From Prinsepia uniflora (Eukaryota > Streptophyta > Magnoliopsida > Rosales > Rosaceae): 64,000 nucleotides of DNA. The stretch is from contig CM064865.1 of the NCBI GenBank assembly GCA_032719365.1, forward strand, positions 34,584,065 through 34,648,064, read 5' to 3'. The first letter of the stretch is position 1. Each line of letters starts with the position of its first letter. The translations under genes and the position numbers were made by a program. A model generated the notes under the pieces. It was not told the origin of the DNA. It worked only from the letters and a program-made list of their open reading frames with translations, and searched no databases. This document shows, piece after piece, positions 37,136-50,800 of the stretch.

Positions 37136-39884
37136 TTACTTGCGCTTGAAATTTGCTTCCTTATTAGGATATATTGGCTTTGTGCACGCAGGATGCTTGT
37201 GTCCATCAGACCCACAATTTCCACACCTTAAAGTGGAATGGTACCTAGGAAACTTCGTAGGATTTGATGATGCCTCCTCAGTCTGACTTCTCTTCTTTTT
37301 CATCTTCGGCCTCCCATACTGCTTGTGATATTTAGCAGGCTTGAGTGGTGGAGCCCCAACTTTTTCCCATTGGTCTTCATTAGGAAATGGTGTAATGATC
37401 CCCTCATATGCCTTCGTATACGCATCATGATTATAACAATGATGGAAAAACATCTCTGGATTTCCCTAAAACTAGCTTATTGCACTGCATGCATGAGAAC
37501 ATGAGACTCCACTAAGGTCATATCTTCGGCATGGGCAGGTTTGGAGATTCAAGTCCATTGAAAATCTTAGTCTGAATGGATGAATGATATCGAAAATGTT
37601 ATTCCCACAATGAGTGGGAATCAATCTCTGCCCTTTCAGCTTATGATCTTCTAACAGGGTCTGGATCCCTTTGCCGACTAGGTAGCCATGCCACAATTGA
37701 CCTTGATCATGTCTCCTAGATAGCAACACAGTGATGTACTGCCTCACTTTGTCTAATACAGACAAAACGGGTTTGGCTCTATACGTCACAATAGCCTTAT
37801 TGAATGCCTTAGATATATTGTTTAGGAGAATGTCACACTTGAAATCAGTCCTGAAGTGGGATCTGCACCACTGCTTAGCATCATGTTCCTTTAGCAATCT
37901 AGCTGCACTAGGGCTCATATCTTCCATTTCCTCGTCTCTTCCTGAAACCAAGGAATGATGGTGGCTCTTGCAATTGCATCCATCTGTTCTTTAAGGGCCA
38001 TCCTCTTATAAGTCTAGTTGAAGTTTTCATACAGATACTTTAAGCAATGGCGGTGCTCTACATTAGGAATTTTCTGACTAACTGCCTCAATTATTCCCTT
38101 ATGCTTGTCTGTCATAACTAACAACCCCCTGCTATCTCGAATATGCAAATCGTACTGCAAGATCTCCAAAAACTACCTCCAACTACTGTAATTTTCCACC
38201 TTACATATATCATATACCACGGGAAACATCCCATTGTTGGCATCAACTCCTATTGCTGACAGAAGTTGGCCCGGGTGAATCCCTTTTATATGGCATACAT
38301 CTAACCCTATAAACGGTCTGCAACCTTTCACCCATCCATCTTTGCAGGCTTTGAAGCAAACATATACCCTCTCAAATCTGGCTATACCATCAGACTCTAT
38401 CTCGGACTTCACAATCACAGTTGAACCTAGATTGGTCTTCAACAATTGAAGACAATATTCTCCAAGTATTTCATATTGTCTTTGACATGACCCTTCAACG
38501 AGCTTCTGAATCATGATCCTTGCCCTATAGCAGGTGGCTCTTGATGGTCTGTAGCCAATTTCAAGACAGACAAGATCTTGAAATTCTGTAAAATCCCATT
38601 TGCTACTGAACAACTGCCTAGCATATTGCCTTACCATCCACTTGAAATCAGCATGAATATTGAATGTCCCTATACCACACACATGCTCCTCATTCAACTC
38701 CCTTATCTGCAAACATGTTCCCTCTTCCACTGAAGATGCTAAAATAACAAATGGACACTCATCACAACATTTAACCTTCACACGATCTGGTTGATCCCTG
38801 AAGAACTTTAGCAGTCTTCCTTGAATTTAGAGTACTTTCTTATTGCATCTCTAAATGTAGCAACATCTTAGAATTTCAGCCCTAACTCAGACCTAGGATT
38901 CTGCATTTCAAGAGTGGGAACAAACTCTCTGCACTTGGGGATAGGTTTCTTCCTAGTCTTTTTTTTTTAGGAATTTCATCTTCATTATCACTTAGGTCAT
39001 CCAAAGTGCCAATCCTAAGTGATAAAGGGGCATCCTCATCGTCATTTACCACTAGCCCTTTTTCCACTTCCACATATGCCCAAATGCCCCAAATAGCTCA
39101 TCATCCCTCACCACTATGGGTACCTCACCATCCTGATTAAATGCTTCCTCTTTAAAAGGAACAAAGTCTGGATCATCACTGTCTTCCCCAAAGCCACTAT
39201 CTTCAGTATCTTCACCATTGTCACTAGATTTCTCTTCAATGAAAACCTTGGATTCCCCTTTAGCTTTCTTTGATGCTGCTGGTTGAACCTTAGGAACAAT
39301 TACTTTGGCTTTCCCTTTATCCTTCCTTCACAAGCTTGGCCTTTAGAATGATACTTGGGTAACTGGTTTATCATAAACTGGTTCTTGAGTAACTACTGGT
39401 TCATCATGAATTGGCTCTAGAGTAACTACTGGTTCATCCTGAACCGATTCTTGAGTAACTGGTTGATGATGAATTGATTCTTGAGTAACCTGATCTGGTT
39501 CTTCATTTACTTGCTCCACCTGAACCGATTCTTGAGTAAATGGTTGATGACGAATTGATTCTTGAATAACTGGTTCTTGAGTAACCTAAACCGGTTCTTC
39601 ATTTACTTGCACCACCTGAGTCGATTCTTGAGTACCCTCACCATTATGAACAGATTCTTGAGTACCCTTACCATCATGAGCTAGTTCTTGAGTAAGGTCT
39701 CCATCATGAACTGGTGCTTGAGTAAGGCCCCCATCATGAAACTTTATCGTAACAGGCACATGTTCAATATTGACATCCTCAACAGCATGCCTGCAGTATA
39801 TGTTCAAGGTCCTAGATTTCGTCTTTGCTAACTTTTTGACCAAGTCCAAAAGTGTCCGATCATTTCCTAGTTTAAAAAACCTTC
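37136..39884 (-). pseudogene. MULE A transposase, C-terminal and catalytic part (degraded)
   Basis: The order of motifs is that of a MULE transposase. A Gln/Glu-rich variable linker lies at 39340-39750. The DDE region contains GWVKGCRPFIGLDVCHIKG (38.3 kb, first Asp), then MTDKHKG (second Asp, ~38.1 kb) and HRHCLKYLYENF. The SWIM zinc finger CPCRRYDLSGVSCSHA lies near 37480-37545. A final CCHC knuckle, CGNCGSDGHKHPAC, is near 37195-37235. In-frame stops (for example after NYSSWR at ~38173 and after YENFN) and frameshifts show it is dead. The N-terminal part continues at 51184-52170 beyond the LTR insertion. Confidence 0.88.
39340..39750 (-). repeat. Coding minisatellite in the MULE A variable linker
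   Basis: Units of about 30-36 bp reading TTCTTGAGTAAC-TGGTT-ATCATGAA on the plus strand encode repeated VTQES/VHDG-type peptides on the minus strand. Some units carry stops or frameshifts. Confidence 0.75.
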
Positions 39885-39889
39885 CTCGC

Positions 39890-41810
39890 TGTAACGACCA
39901 GTCCCGAATTCCTGGATTAGATTAGTGACTAATGAAGGATTAGTGAGAGTAATTGGTGATTAGTTGAGCGAAATCGACTGGACGGTGTAAAATGACCATT
40001 TTGCCCCTAGTCATGGGCAAAATGTTTACTCTTGACCCGGGGAGCCAAACGGACGAGGGCCGATGACCATGACGTAGTTCAGGACGTCACGAGTCTGTAG
40101 ACAGGCGGCACATCCAAATCGGACATCGAACAGAGAAGTTATGGCCAAGGGAAGTTCATTTGGATTATGCATGCATTTCGAGGTGGAAACACTTGGCTAA
40201 ATCTGATTAGTTGACTTTATAGTGTGGGACCCTTGGATGAGTGACAAGTGTCACTCATTCTATTGGTCATTAACCCCAAAAAGTAGATCTTAATCATGAT
40301 TGGTGGGTTTAATATTATAATATTAGTTTTGGGCTTATTTTATAATATCCTTTAACTACTTTCTCTCAATCTCAGCCATCCATTCCCTCACACCCCTCAT
40401 CCTCACCATTCACTCATCTGATCCTCACCACCTAAACCTCACATTCTTCTTCTTCATCGATCAAAACTTCATCATTTTCCCTCTCAAAACAAACACAAGG
40501 CACAACCATCTCACAACCCTCAAACTTCATCCTTTGCTCGTGGAACTTGAATGAAACTTAGAAGGGAGATCGAGGCGAGTCGACTTGTGGCCACGGGTCA
40601 AGCCATCGTGGACGACGGTAGACGGTGGCCGGGTTTGGTGGCCAGGGACCGAAATTGTTCAAAATGTCATAATTCGGGTTTAGGGAGGCTGTTGATCGTT
40701 CTAGTTGGACCCAATGGGTTCTGGGGGCTTAAACGAGCCTAGGGGTGGTCGTGGTCGTGCACGACGGCGATGGTAAGTGGCCTTCTCGAAAATATGTTAG
40801 TTTTGGTCTAAAAATGGCAGATCATGTTTTAAGGAATGATAACTGTTTGGTTCATTGGAAAATTCTTATGAGGTTGCAAAGGATCGAGAGGGATTGGAAG
40901 CAAGGCCTGGGGTGGCCGAAGATGGCGGAGGAGATGGCCGTCGCCATTCTTCGATCATGGAGGTATGGTTTTGGTTTTTTTTTTTCCGTGGGTTTGAAAG
41001 CATAAATGAATAGGAAATGGTTAGAGGAACCTATAGGGATTAAAATAGAGGAAAACGGGTCGAAAAGGGGTGAAAAATGGATGTGAACCTTGACCACCGG
41101 TTCGGTTAGACTGGACTATCTAAACCGGTTTGAACCAGCCGGTCTGCAGAGGTAGAGGATGACACTGTTTGGCGCATGGGCTTCACGCTCAGCCCCTTTG
41201 GGTGGCGCGTGGGGGTGCGTGAAACATAATTTGGGGTAGTGTTTAACATGTGAGACCCCGGGTACCACATGCGTAGCTTTAGATACCGTGACAGGATTGG
41301 TTATATGATATATGATAAACATGATTTCTTGGATTTGCGAAATTGTGTTTTATGAATGATAAATGGATTTGGGCTGAGATCGCACATATGTTTACTATGT
41401 TATGGATTTGTATAAATGGATTTAGGTAGAGGCCCGTGTGACTTGAATTTACGGAACTTGGGGCTGAGACCCTAAATATCGTTGTTTAAACATATGTGGT
41501 TTGATAAATGGTTTTCTTATGCATGCATGCTTTTTAGTGAAGGGCATAAAGGTCTTTTATGAAATGTGTTTTTATTAAACTATTGCTTTTAATGCACTCA
41601 CAGTCTTTTCTGGTTTTTATTGCCCTTCAGGTTGATTACGGATGCGGACTGTAGCAGAGACCGAGACATCACACTCCTCCACCGGATCCTGGTGTGCTCT
41701 GGAAGCCGGTCGGGCTAAAGGTTTAAATTTTTCCCGGTGTGACACTTCGTGTCAGACGGGATCATGACACATTCGTGTAAATCTCAGGGGGATTGGGATG
41801 GGTCGTGTCA
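39890..41810 (+). mobile_element. 5' LTR of the LARD-like element (1,921 bp, internally deleted)
   Basis: It aligns end to end with the 3' LTR except for about 1.2 kb missing at 41253 (present in the 3' LTR at 46382-47583 and also in the LTR at 59224-61961). A shared TGA at both deletion edges suggests a microhomology deletion. Differences from the 3' LTR vary between sampled stretches, from a few percent to about 10%, so the insertion is not recent. The ORFs at 40551-41005 are not recognised. Confidence 0.85.
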
Positions 41811-44800
41811 AGTGGTATCAGAGCACGTTTGCTCTTGTGGTGCGCGCAGGTCGAGGATGTGATGTCTCTATGGGTTGCAGTTCGTTATGAACTTGATAGT
41901 TAGGACGCCGATATGATAGTTAGTAGGATTGAATCATGGATCGTTTTAGTTCAGAATTCGATGCTGGGGTTTCCATAGTTCTGTCATGGTTGGCAGTGTG
42001 GAACTCTACTGAAGGATGAACGTAATAGTACTTTAGAGTTTTAACCACTCCCAGGGTTAGTTCGGGACCGTTAATTACGATGCTGTAGGATCAGTTTTGA
42101 TGATAGTTAGGAGTTGTGACCATTAGATGGTCGGATCTTGTTGAGTTAGATGGCTATGGAGTAGCCAGGTTTTCCCGAACCCCAATTGAGTGATGTAACC
42201 ATTTTTTGCGTGATGGTCAGGAAATGCGAACCCTAGTTGAGCTAACGACAGGATTGGATTGACGTCCTTACAATGTCAGGACCGCGGGGTCGGTCAGATT
42301 TTAGATTTTACTGCTAAGGACAGTTGGGTTCAGAGGAATCCTAGGGTGTGATATTGGAACCCTAAGGTATGATGTATGGTTCGGAAATGTGAGCTGGCGA
42401 GTGGTTTAACTTTGACGACTTTTCGGAGCTGAGAGCGTCGGTCGGTCATGTCATGTCGGCTTTGGTGATGGGACTGCACTCTGTAGTCGAGGTTATATTA
42501 ATCGGTTGACCTAGTTGGTTGTTGTACTACTTTAGTTGTGATGGATAGTTGGTACAGCTAAGGTCATGGGCGACCTGGTAGACTACATTGGTTGAGTCGA
42601 ATTAAGATTGGTTAGAGATTGGTTGGACAGGTTACCAGGGTTGGTACATGTCGATGGAATCCCAGAGTTAGGATTTAGAGTAGTGAATAGTGGCGGTTGA
42701 TTCCGGTTGGATGCGGAGTCTCGATAGCGAGCTCTGATGGTTAGGTCTGCACGAGTCTGTGGCAGGCACTACTAACGAGGATGGATGTAGTTGTGGTTAT
42801 TGAGAATCAGAGGGCGTTCAGGGGACGTTTCCTCTTTCTAGTACGAATTGTCAGGATGGTTGTACCCAGAGTTGTTGGGTACGAGGGTGGCAGAGTTTCT
42901 CCAGTTAGAGCAGAGGTACAGGGTCGTTGCTCGGTATGAGAAAAGATCCAGGGTTATCTAATTCGCATAGTGCGTGTTGATGCTGATGCTGATGCTAGTG
43001 TACTGGTGCAGGTACCAGTAATTGTGATGACGATGAGTCACGAGTTGGGATGTGACTCCGTCGAGATGGGCACATGTTTGGTACTTGGGATCCAGCAGTG
43101 GATCTCAGATAGAGTTGGACTGGACGGGATCTAGCAGGGATTGAGATGTGAGAATCGAGTAGTAGTGGCCCACACCCTTTTGGATGTACATAAACGGTAT
43201 AAGCCGATAGATGAACTTGGTAGTGAGTTAGACTAGTTACGGACACGTGGTTGATGTCCGAGTGTGTTGGTTTCGACATGGTTGGAACTTCGGAATCGAG
43301 AAAGGTTATGATTGAGGTGACGAGGGGAGTGCTTGATTCCGCTTTGGAAATGGGTATTTCGGAGTCCTTTAGGGTGACTTCTCAGGTTCTGCCATGGTAG
43401 ATGATGGTTATGTCACCAGTACATTGATCGTGTATTGGTCGGTGGACCCGCATTTGATTTGGGTCATCAGGAGGAGTTGTGTATTTTGAAGTTAGGTGAA
43501 TGAGATTTCTCATCCTCTGCTTGGTGGCAGACGATGTTGGGTTACATGGTGTGATGAATGCAATGAGTTTTGTTTGCATTCATGTAGGATGAATGTTGAT
43601 GTCACCATATTGGATCATCCTTGGTTTTCCCTAGGTGGGATGACGAGGATCAATATGAGGTAATTAAAGAGGACCCAAAATCTCGGCGTGTCTCGTCGTT
43701 GACTGATCTGTTTAGATATGGGAAATGGTTGAGGAGTGATATAACTGACGAAGGATTCAAAGAGGGTGTAAAACCCTATGATCAGGTTTCAGGTGGATTG
43801 TTAGCTGAGTGAGCATATGCGGATCCTAGGTGGATCTGGATCGCGATCTTGATGATCAGCTTAGGTGGAGAGTTTATTACCCTGTCTTAGATATTTGGAT
43901 ATGGGAATGTTGGGACTGAACTTCTTTTCGAGGTTAATCCCATATGGTGTATTAATCGAACGAGTAGGTATCCGATGGGGTCGGATTTTGTCAGCCTTAG
44001 AGGTGTGAATGTTGGGATTGGCTTCCCTATAAAGTCAATCGAATGTAATATGTTAATCGATTGAGCAAGTAACTGTTAGGTTCAGAGTTGGTGTGTCTCG
44101 ATAAACGTGGGTGAGATTTAATGCCTAGTTAGCATGAATAGGTACGCCTTGGTAGGCGTGAGTTGAATTGGTACGTGTTGGATTACGTGAATTGGGAGTA
44201 GACGTCGTTGCTGGTCGGGGTGACCGTGGGACTCGAAATGGATGATGGGTTAGGGTTTTGTTCTGTCTAGTACTAGATTGGATAGATGGACTCTAGAATT
44301 GAAACGTGTTTAGCTACGATCTAGGTTGTAGGCTGGTTGATGGATGGGTGTACGTACCCTGTACGTTGTTCGAGGTACGACACTGGGCATGCTTGTGCTG
44401 CCTGGTGGTGGTATATAGGATATACCAGGGGTACGTTGGTGAGCGTGTTGGTAGTCGGCTTAGTCCCGATACCATTGGATTAGTTGAGGACGTGAATTGG
44501 ACATTGGATACTGTGTACTGGGTAATGTTGTTTCTGATGGATCTAGTTACACATAGGTCGAGTGAGATGTTGGTAAATGTGTACTCAGGTCGAGCGAGTT
44601 GGCGGTTAGTGTAACCACAAGTGAGTATAGTGTCAGTTTTCGACTGGCGACGGTTAAGTGGTGACAGTTTGGAGGGATGTTTCAACATGGATCAATGAGT
44701 GAGTTTTGGTGACTCCCAGTGGGAGCAGACGCCAGGATAGATTAGGATTGAGAAAGGAACCGTCAAGTTGTTTGTGTCAGTTAAATGGTAGAATTGTTGG

Positions 44801-45023
44801 GTGGTATCAACTCAAAACGTGTGATTACTATCACTCGACATGGTTGAGTGTAGTTGATATGACGTGAGTGTTGGTGGAACGTCTGGTTGTAAACAAGTAT
44901 CGTGTTGGTTAGTTGGTGTACAAGTGTACATTTGTTATGAGGTCGAAATTTACTTTCCACGAGGTGGTTGTGGAATCGAGATAGTTTGAATTTCGAGGAT
45001 GAAATTAATTAAGGATGGAAGGT
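41811..45023 (+). mobile_element. Non-coding internal region of the LARD-like element (3.2 kb)
   Basis: No gag, protease, reverse transcriptase, RNase H or integrase motif is seen on either strand; the longest ORFs (about 100 aa) have no recognisable domains. The right edge, GAATTTCGAGGATGAAATT...AAGGATGGAAGG before TGTAAC, is the usual polypurine-tract end of Ty3-type plant elements. Related interiors occur at 3069-5373 and 61962-64000. Confidence 0.75.
41813..41825 (+). other. Primer binding site for initiator tRNA-Met (LARD-like element)
   Basis: TGGTATCAGAGCA follows the LTR end GTGTCA after two bases. It matches the 3' end of plant initiator tRNA-Met and fixes the plus orientation. Confidence 0.92.
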
Positions 45024-46869
45024 TGTAACAACCCGTCGCGAATTCCGGGATTAGATTAGTGACTAATGAAGGATTAGTGAGGGTAATCGGTGATTAGTTG
45101 AGCGAAATTGACTGGACGGTGTAAATTGACCATTTTGCCCCTGGTCATGGGTAAAATATTAACTTTTGACTCGGGGAGTCAAATGGACGAAGGCCGATAA
45201 CCGTGATGTAGTTCGGGACGTCACGAGTTCGTAGACAGGTGGAACGTCGAAATCGGATGTCGAACGGAGAAGTTATGGTCACGGAAAGTTCATTTGGATT
45301 AGCATGCATTTCGAGGCAGAAACACTTGGCTAAATCTGATTAGTTGACTTTATAGTGTGGGACCCTTGGATGAGTGACTAGTGTCACTCATCCTATTGGT
45401 CATTAACCACAAAAAGTAGATCTTAATCATGATTGGTGGGTTTAATATTAGAATATTAGTTTTGGGATTATTTTATAATATCCTTTAACCACTTTCTCTC
45501 AATCTCAGCCATCCATTCCCTCACACCCTTTATCCTCACCATTCACTCATCTGATCCTCACCACCTAAACCTCACCTTCTTCTTCTTCATCGATCAAAAT
45601 TTCATCATTTTCCTTCTCAAAACAAACACATGGCACAACCATCTCACAGCCCTCAAACTTCATCCTTTGCTCGTGGAACTTGAATGAAACTTAAAGGGGA
45701 GATCTAGGCGAGTCGACTTGTGGCCACGGGTCGAGCCGTCGTGGACGGTGGCCGGGCTCAGTGGCGAAGGACCGAAATGGTTCAAAATGTCATAACTCGG
45801 GTTTGGGGAGGCTGTTGATCGTTCTGGTTGGACGCAACGGGTTCTGGGGGCTGAGATGAGCCTACGGGTGGTTGTGGTCGTGCATGACGGCGATGGTAAG
45901 TGGCCTTCTCGAAAATATGTTGGTTTTGGTCTAAAAATAACAGATCTTGTTTTAAGAAATGATAACTGTTTGGTTCATTGGAAAATGCTTCTGAGGTTGC
46001 AAAGGATCGAAAGGGATTGGAAGCAAGGCCTGGGGTGGCCGTGGTGGTCGGAGACGGTGGAGGAGATGGCCGTCGCCATTTTTCGATCACGGAGGTATGG
46101 TTTTGGTTTATTTTCGTGGGTTTGAAAGCATAAATGAATAGGAAATGGTTAGAGGAACCTATAGAGATTAAAATGGAAGAAAGCGGGTCGAAAATGGGTG
46201 AGGAATGGCCGTGAACCGTGATCGCCGGTTCAGTTGGACCAGATCGATCTGAATCGGTCTGAACCGGTCGATCTGCAGAGATAGGGGATGACACTGTTTG
46301 CATGTGGGCTTCAAGCGCAGCCCCTTTGGGCTGCGCGTGGGGGCGCGTGAAGCATAATTTGGGGTAGTGTTCAACATGTGAAATAATCTATTCGATGTAA
46401 CAAATATTTTGGGACTGGTTTTGTGTCAATCAGACACCGTCTCGATATAGTTCGGGACGTCCGAAGGTTTAAGATAGAGTTTAAAAATAGTTAAAAATTC
46501 GGAAAAATTACGGGGATTCAATGAGATGTTAATAAGGTAGTTAGTAACCCTCTAAAGTGATTTGGACAGGTTTGGGATTCCCGGTGACGACGATTAGCCC
46601 GGGGAGGCTTGCCACATGAAAATCGAGGCGGTAGCTTAGGACGGTGTGTGAGTGGACCTTGATTTCTAAACTGTGATGCATGCATAAATGTTCTATATAT
46701 ATTATGGATATGATTTCTATGATGATGATTTGGATATTAGTGATTTACATGATTGCACGTATTTTGAGGCGATTTACATATTTGCACGTAAATCGAGGTT
46801 TACGACTTTGCACTGAGTATACGTGCTTATAGTTTTAGAAATGGTTTAATGAAATAGTTTTGGATTTGA

Positions 46870-47270
46870 AAAGGTAAACTCGAGCACGAGACCCATTTGT
46901 TTTGGAAACCCTCGGACTCGAAGTCTTTTTTAGTCACGTTATCGGGCCAGGGGTCCAATTGATTCGTGAACTGATTTCAGATTTGGAAATATGGAATCGA
47001 GCACGAGACCCATTTGATTTACGAACTCTCAGACTTGAAGTCCATTTGATTTTACAAGGCATCGGGCTCGAGGCCCAGTTGGTTTGCGTATCGGGCTCGT
47101 GTCCTAGTTAACTTACGTATCGGGCACGAGACCCATTTGGTTTACGATATCAGGCACGAGGCCCATTTGGTTTATGAAATTGGGCACAAGGCCCAGTTGG
47201 TTTACGAATCGGGCTGGAGGCCCAGTATATGAATTCGGGCTTAGGGTCCAATTATGGTTTACGATTGTGA
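46870..47270 (+). repeat. Minisatellite of ~30-bp CGGGCACGAGRCCCATTTGG units in the LTR
   Basis: Ten or more degenerate units reading TCGGGCACGAGACCCATTT, GGTTTACGAA and variants form a tandem array. The minus-strand LTR at 59224-61961 has related units near 60180-60360. It takes the same relative place as the GAGTTTAAAGACTCG array of the other LTR subfamily. Confidence 0.8.
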
Positions 47271-47857
47271 TTTCGGGTCAGGGAACCATAAATGGATTTC
47301 TGCTTCATGACGGTTTATGGGGACCGGGCATGAACCTTTGAAAGGTTTTAAGAATGATTTCAAATGGTTTTTATATACCATCCTTATATATTTATGGATT
47401 GTATCCTCTGGGGAGGGTCGTTGGCCTGGGTGGACCCCGGAGTAGTCACGGAGCACTAATTGAGTGGAGTCACCCCCATTGGGTACCTTACTCTCAGGAA
47501 GGCTATTATAGATTATAACCCCCAGGGAGGGTCATTGATCTGCAGACATTGACCTGGATGAACCCTGGGGAGACTTGGGATTTGAGACCCCGGTATCACG
47601 CGCGTTGCTTTACATACCGTAACAGGATTGGTTATATGCTATATGATAAGCATGATTTCTTGGATTTGTGAAATTGTGTTTTATGAATGATAAATGGATT
47701 TGGGCTGAGATCCCACATATGTTTACTATGTTATGGATTTGTATAAATGGATTTGAGCAGAGGCTCGTGTGACTTGAATTTACGGAACTTGGGGCTGAGA
47801 CCCTAAATATCGTTGTTTAAACATATGTGGTTTGATAAATGGTTTTCCTATGCATGC

Positions 47858-50800
47858 TGTAACAACCCGTCCCGGAAGCCGGGATTAGTAGACTAAGTAA
47901 GGTGTGATTAGTGTGGTTAAGCGGCGGTTAGGTGGTCCCGATAGGTCCTTGAGCCTAGAATGACGACTTTGCCCCTGGTTCGGGCAAAAACGTTGACTTT
48001 TAGTTCAGGCGGTCAAATGGGTGTTGACCAGTGACCAAGACGTAGTTTAGGATGTCACGAATCCATAGGCAGGTGGCACGTCCGATTCCGACATCCGAGG
48101 AGGAAGTTGCGATGTTCGGAAGGTTGAGGGCATAGCTGTAATTTGGGTAAATTAGGGGGAATAGTTGACTTTTTGTAGAATCGAGTTTTGGTACGATGAC
48201 CTAAGATGGTTAGATAGTTCTTGTCGTCCTGAGTTCGATGACAGGCGGCACGTATTCATCGGACTTACGAGGTGTGAGATATGGGTCTAGGAAGTTAGTG
48301 GCAAAACCGTAAAAATGAGTTAAAAGAAAGGGTAATTTGGTCTTTCTGCACATTGGGATTTATGCACAGAGACAGGAAATGGACGGCTGGGATGGAGCCA
48401 GTTGGTGAGAGAGTGAGGAGGATTGGTGACACGTGTTTCAGGTGGAGTGGCTTCTGGTGAGTTCGAGTGTGTGCACGGCCCAAATAATTGGGGTGCACCC
48501 GTGTGTGTGTGTTCGTGATGGTTCAGAAAACAAAGGGAGATTGTGAGGGAAATTGAGGGGTGATCGAGGCTGATTGTGGTGGTTGCTGAGTTCTGGTGAG
48601 TGAGTGAGGGACGGGAGAGTGAGAGGGAGCTAGTGAGAAGGTTGGGAGGTGAGGAATCGTGGTGTGTGTGAGTTGAGAGTTCAGGGGGAAACTCAGAGAG
48701 GAAAACAGAGAGTTGGTTGGTGGTGCAGCCGTGATCGATCAGTCGAGGTCAACGGACGTGCTCAGAGAATGGAGGAAGGCAGGAGGAGCTACTACCTCGC
48801 GGCTGAGCTCACGACGGCGGCAGGAGGACAGGTAAACCCACACCCCCGTTTCCTTGCTCTGTTTAGCCGTTGAGTTTCAAGTTGAGAGTCGTGAGTCTAG
48901 AGGCCGAGTCGAGGGAATTGGAGGTTAGAGTGAGACTCAAGGAGGTCCCAAGCTTCGACTGAGTGTGCTGTCGTGACGGGGAGGTACACGGCGGAGGATG
49001 GCACGACAGGGGTAATTGGGTGCTCTGTTTTGGCCGTGGGTTCAAACGGTGAGTCGTCGAGTTTGGGGCTGAGTCGAAGGTCTAGGAGGGTTGGTTTAGG
49101 TTCAGTGAGGTCCAAGGAAGAGTTTAGTGAAGCCACCGTGAAGGGAGGTGAGCTGGGTGGCTGGATCGTGAAACAGGTGTTGTTGACCGTCTGGTTTCGA
49201 GCTTCAGTCGACGGGATTGAGGCGGTGTCGAAGTCTGAGGAGTTAGGGGAATGGATAGCTTGGAACTGGACGAAGCTGTGGGTGAAGAAAGGGAGAAAAA
49301 TCGTGCAGGCACGGCGGTGAACCGCTGACGCCGGTCTGAGTTGCAGACCACTGTACCGAACCGGTTTTGTCTGAGGAAGACGGTGCACTGTAGCAGGCGC
49401 GTGAGGGCCACGCGCAGCCACTTTGGGCGGCGCGTGGGGGCGCGTGCGGCGGCGATGGGGAAAACGGTCAACATGGTTTTTAGTCTAGGAGTTATGGTGA
49501 GTTCAATGGAGTTGGTTTCGGGTCAATCGGACGTCGTTTGAGTTTAGTTCGGCAAGGGTGAAAGTTTAGGGTCCCGGGTTATTACGTTTAGGATTCGGGG
49601 AATTTTGAGGGAATTTAGGTGAACTTTCGTGAACGTGTTAGTGACGTAATTTGGTGGTTGTTGACAGGATCGGGATTTCCCGAGGAAGCCGAGGAACGTA
49701 CAGGACGTTCGGGACGCGAGTAGGGCTCAGTACTGTGAGTGGACCCCTTCTTTCAACTCGAGCATGCATAACTGTTTTCTACAGTTGTTTTATGATTTTG
49801 ATTATGATTCTATGTTTATTGAATATGTTTTGGTTGGTTTTACATTGTTGCACGTTTTTCGAGAAAATACGGTATTTGGCACGTTTTACGAGAAATGTCG
49901 ATTTCTGAGTAAAATGCCAGGGTTTTGGGATTTTTAAAGGATAACTAGTTTGATTGCTTACAAAGGGATTTTGAAACATGATTTGGTAATTAAATGAATT
50001 GGATTTTAAAGTTGGAAAGTGGATTCCGGATTTGGGTTCGGAATGACGGTTCTGGATGCCGGAAGGGCATCGGACCAGTGGTTTCGGATTTGGGTTTGGA
50101 TATGGATTGGTTTTCAAATGATTTTGGGATTGGATTTGCTGGATCTGGATATTGGGTTTAAAGACCCGGATTGAGTTTAAAGACTCGGGAGTTTAAAGAC
50201 TCGGATATATTGATTTCCCCCGTAGGCCTTGAGTTTAAAGACTCGGAAGTTTAAAGACTCGGATATGATTAAGGCCTGGATTGAGTTTAAAGACTCGGGA
50301 GTTTAAAGACTCGGATAGGTCCAGCAGGTTTGATCGGGAAATGATGATTTGAGTTTTATGGTTTATGCTACGGGTTTTGATACTCATGCCATGTTTCCCA
50401 TAACTGTTTTATAGTGTTTCTGTTTCTTATGATGTTTTATGAGAATTAATTTATAACTGTGTTAATAACTGTTGGTTATGCATGTGGTTTTCAAAACAGA
50501 GGGTTAAAACTCGGTTTTCTGATAAATGGTTTAGCACTTTTCTTTTCTTATGGTCCACTCACATTTTCTGTTTTAAATTGCCCTCCAGGTTGTGGAGCGA
50601 GTGCGGGGTCTTGACGTCGAGGCAGAGTCCGAGGCATAGACGTGAGGGATCTCGGAATAGTTTAAAGTCTTCCGTGTGCGTGTACTTTCTTGGTTTTTAT
50701 TTTCCTTGTATTTCGTACTATGCTCTGTAAACGATAACTTTGGGATATTTTGTTTTATTACTCCTGCGTCTGACTGAGTTGAGTGAGTTTTACTTGGGTG

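Noticed and set aside
41813..41825. Possible tRNA-Met gene fragment
   Set aside because: Only the 13-base complement of the tRNA 3' end is present, next to an LTR, so it is a primer binding site. The same holds for 5361-5371.
45782..46303. 173-aa minus-strand ORF in the 3' LTR
   Set aside because: The matching stretch in the 5' LTR (40745-41100) does not keep the frame, so it is not a conserved gene.
48897..49474. Two long ORFs (174 and 116 aa) in the solo LTR
   Set aside because: They overlap in different frames, are Ser/Pro/Thr-rich low complexity and lie in LTR sequence without known domains; not conserved in LTR F or D.
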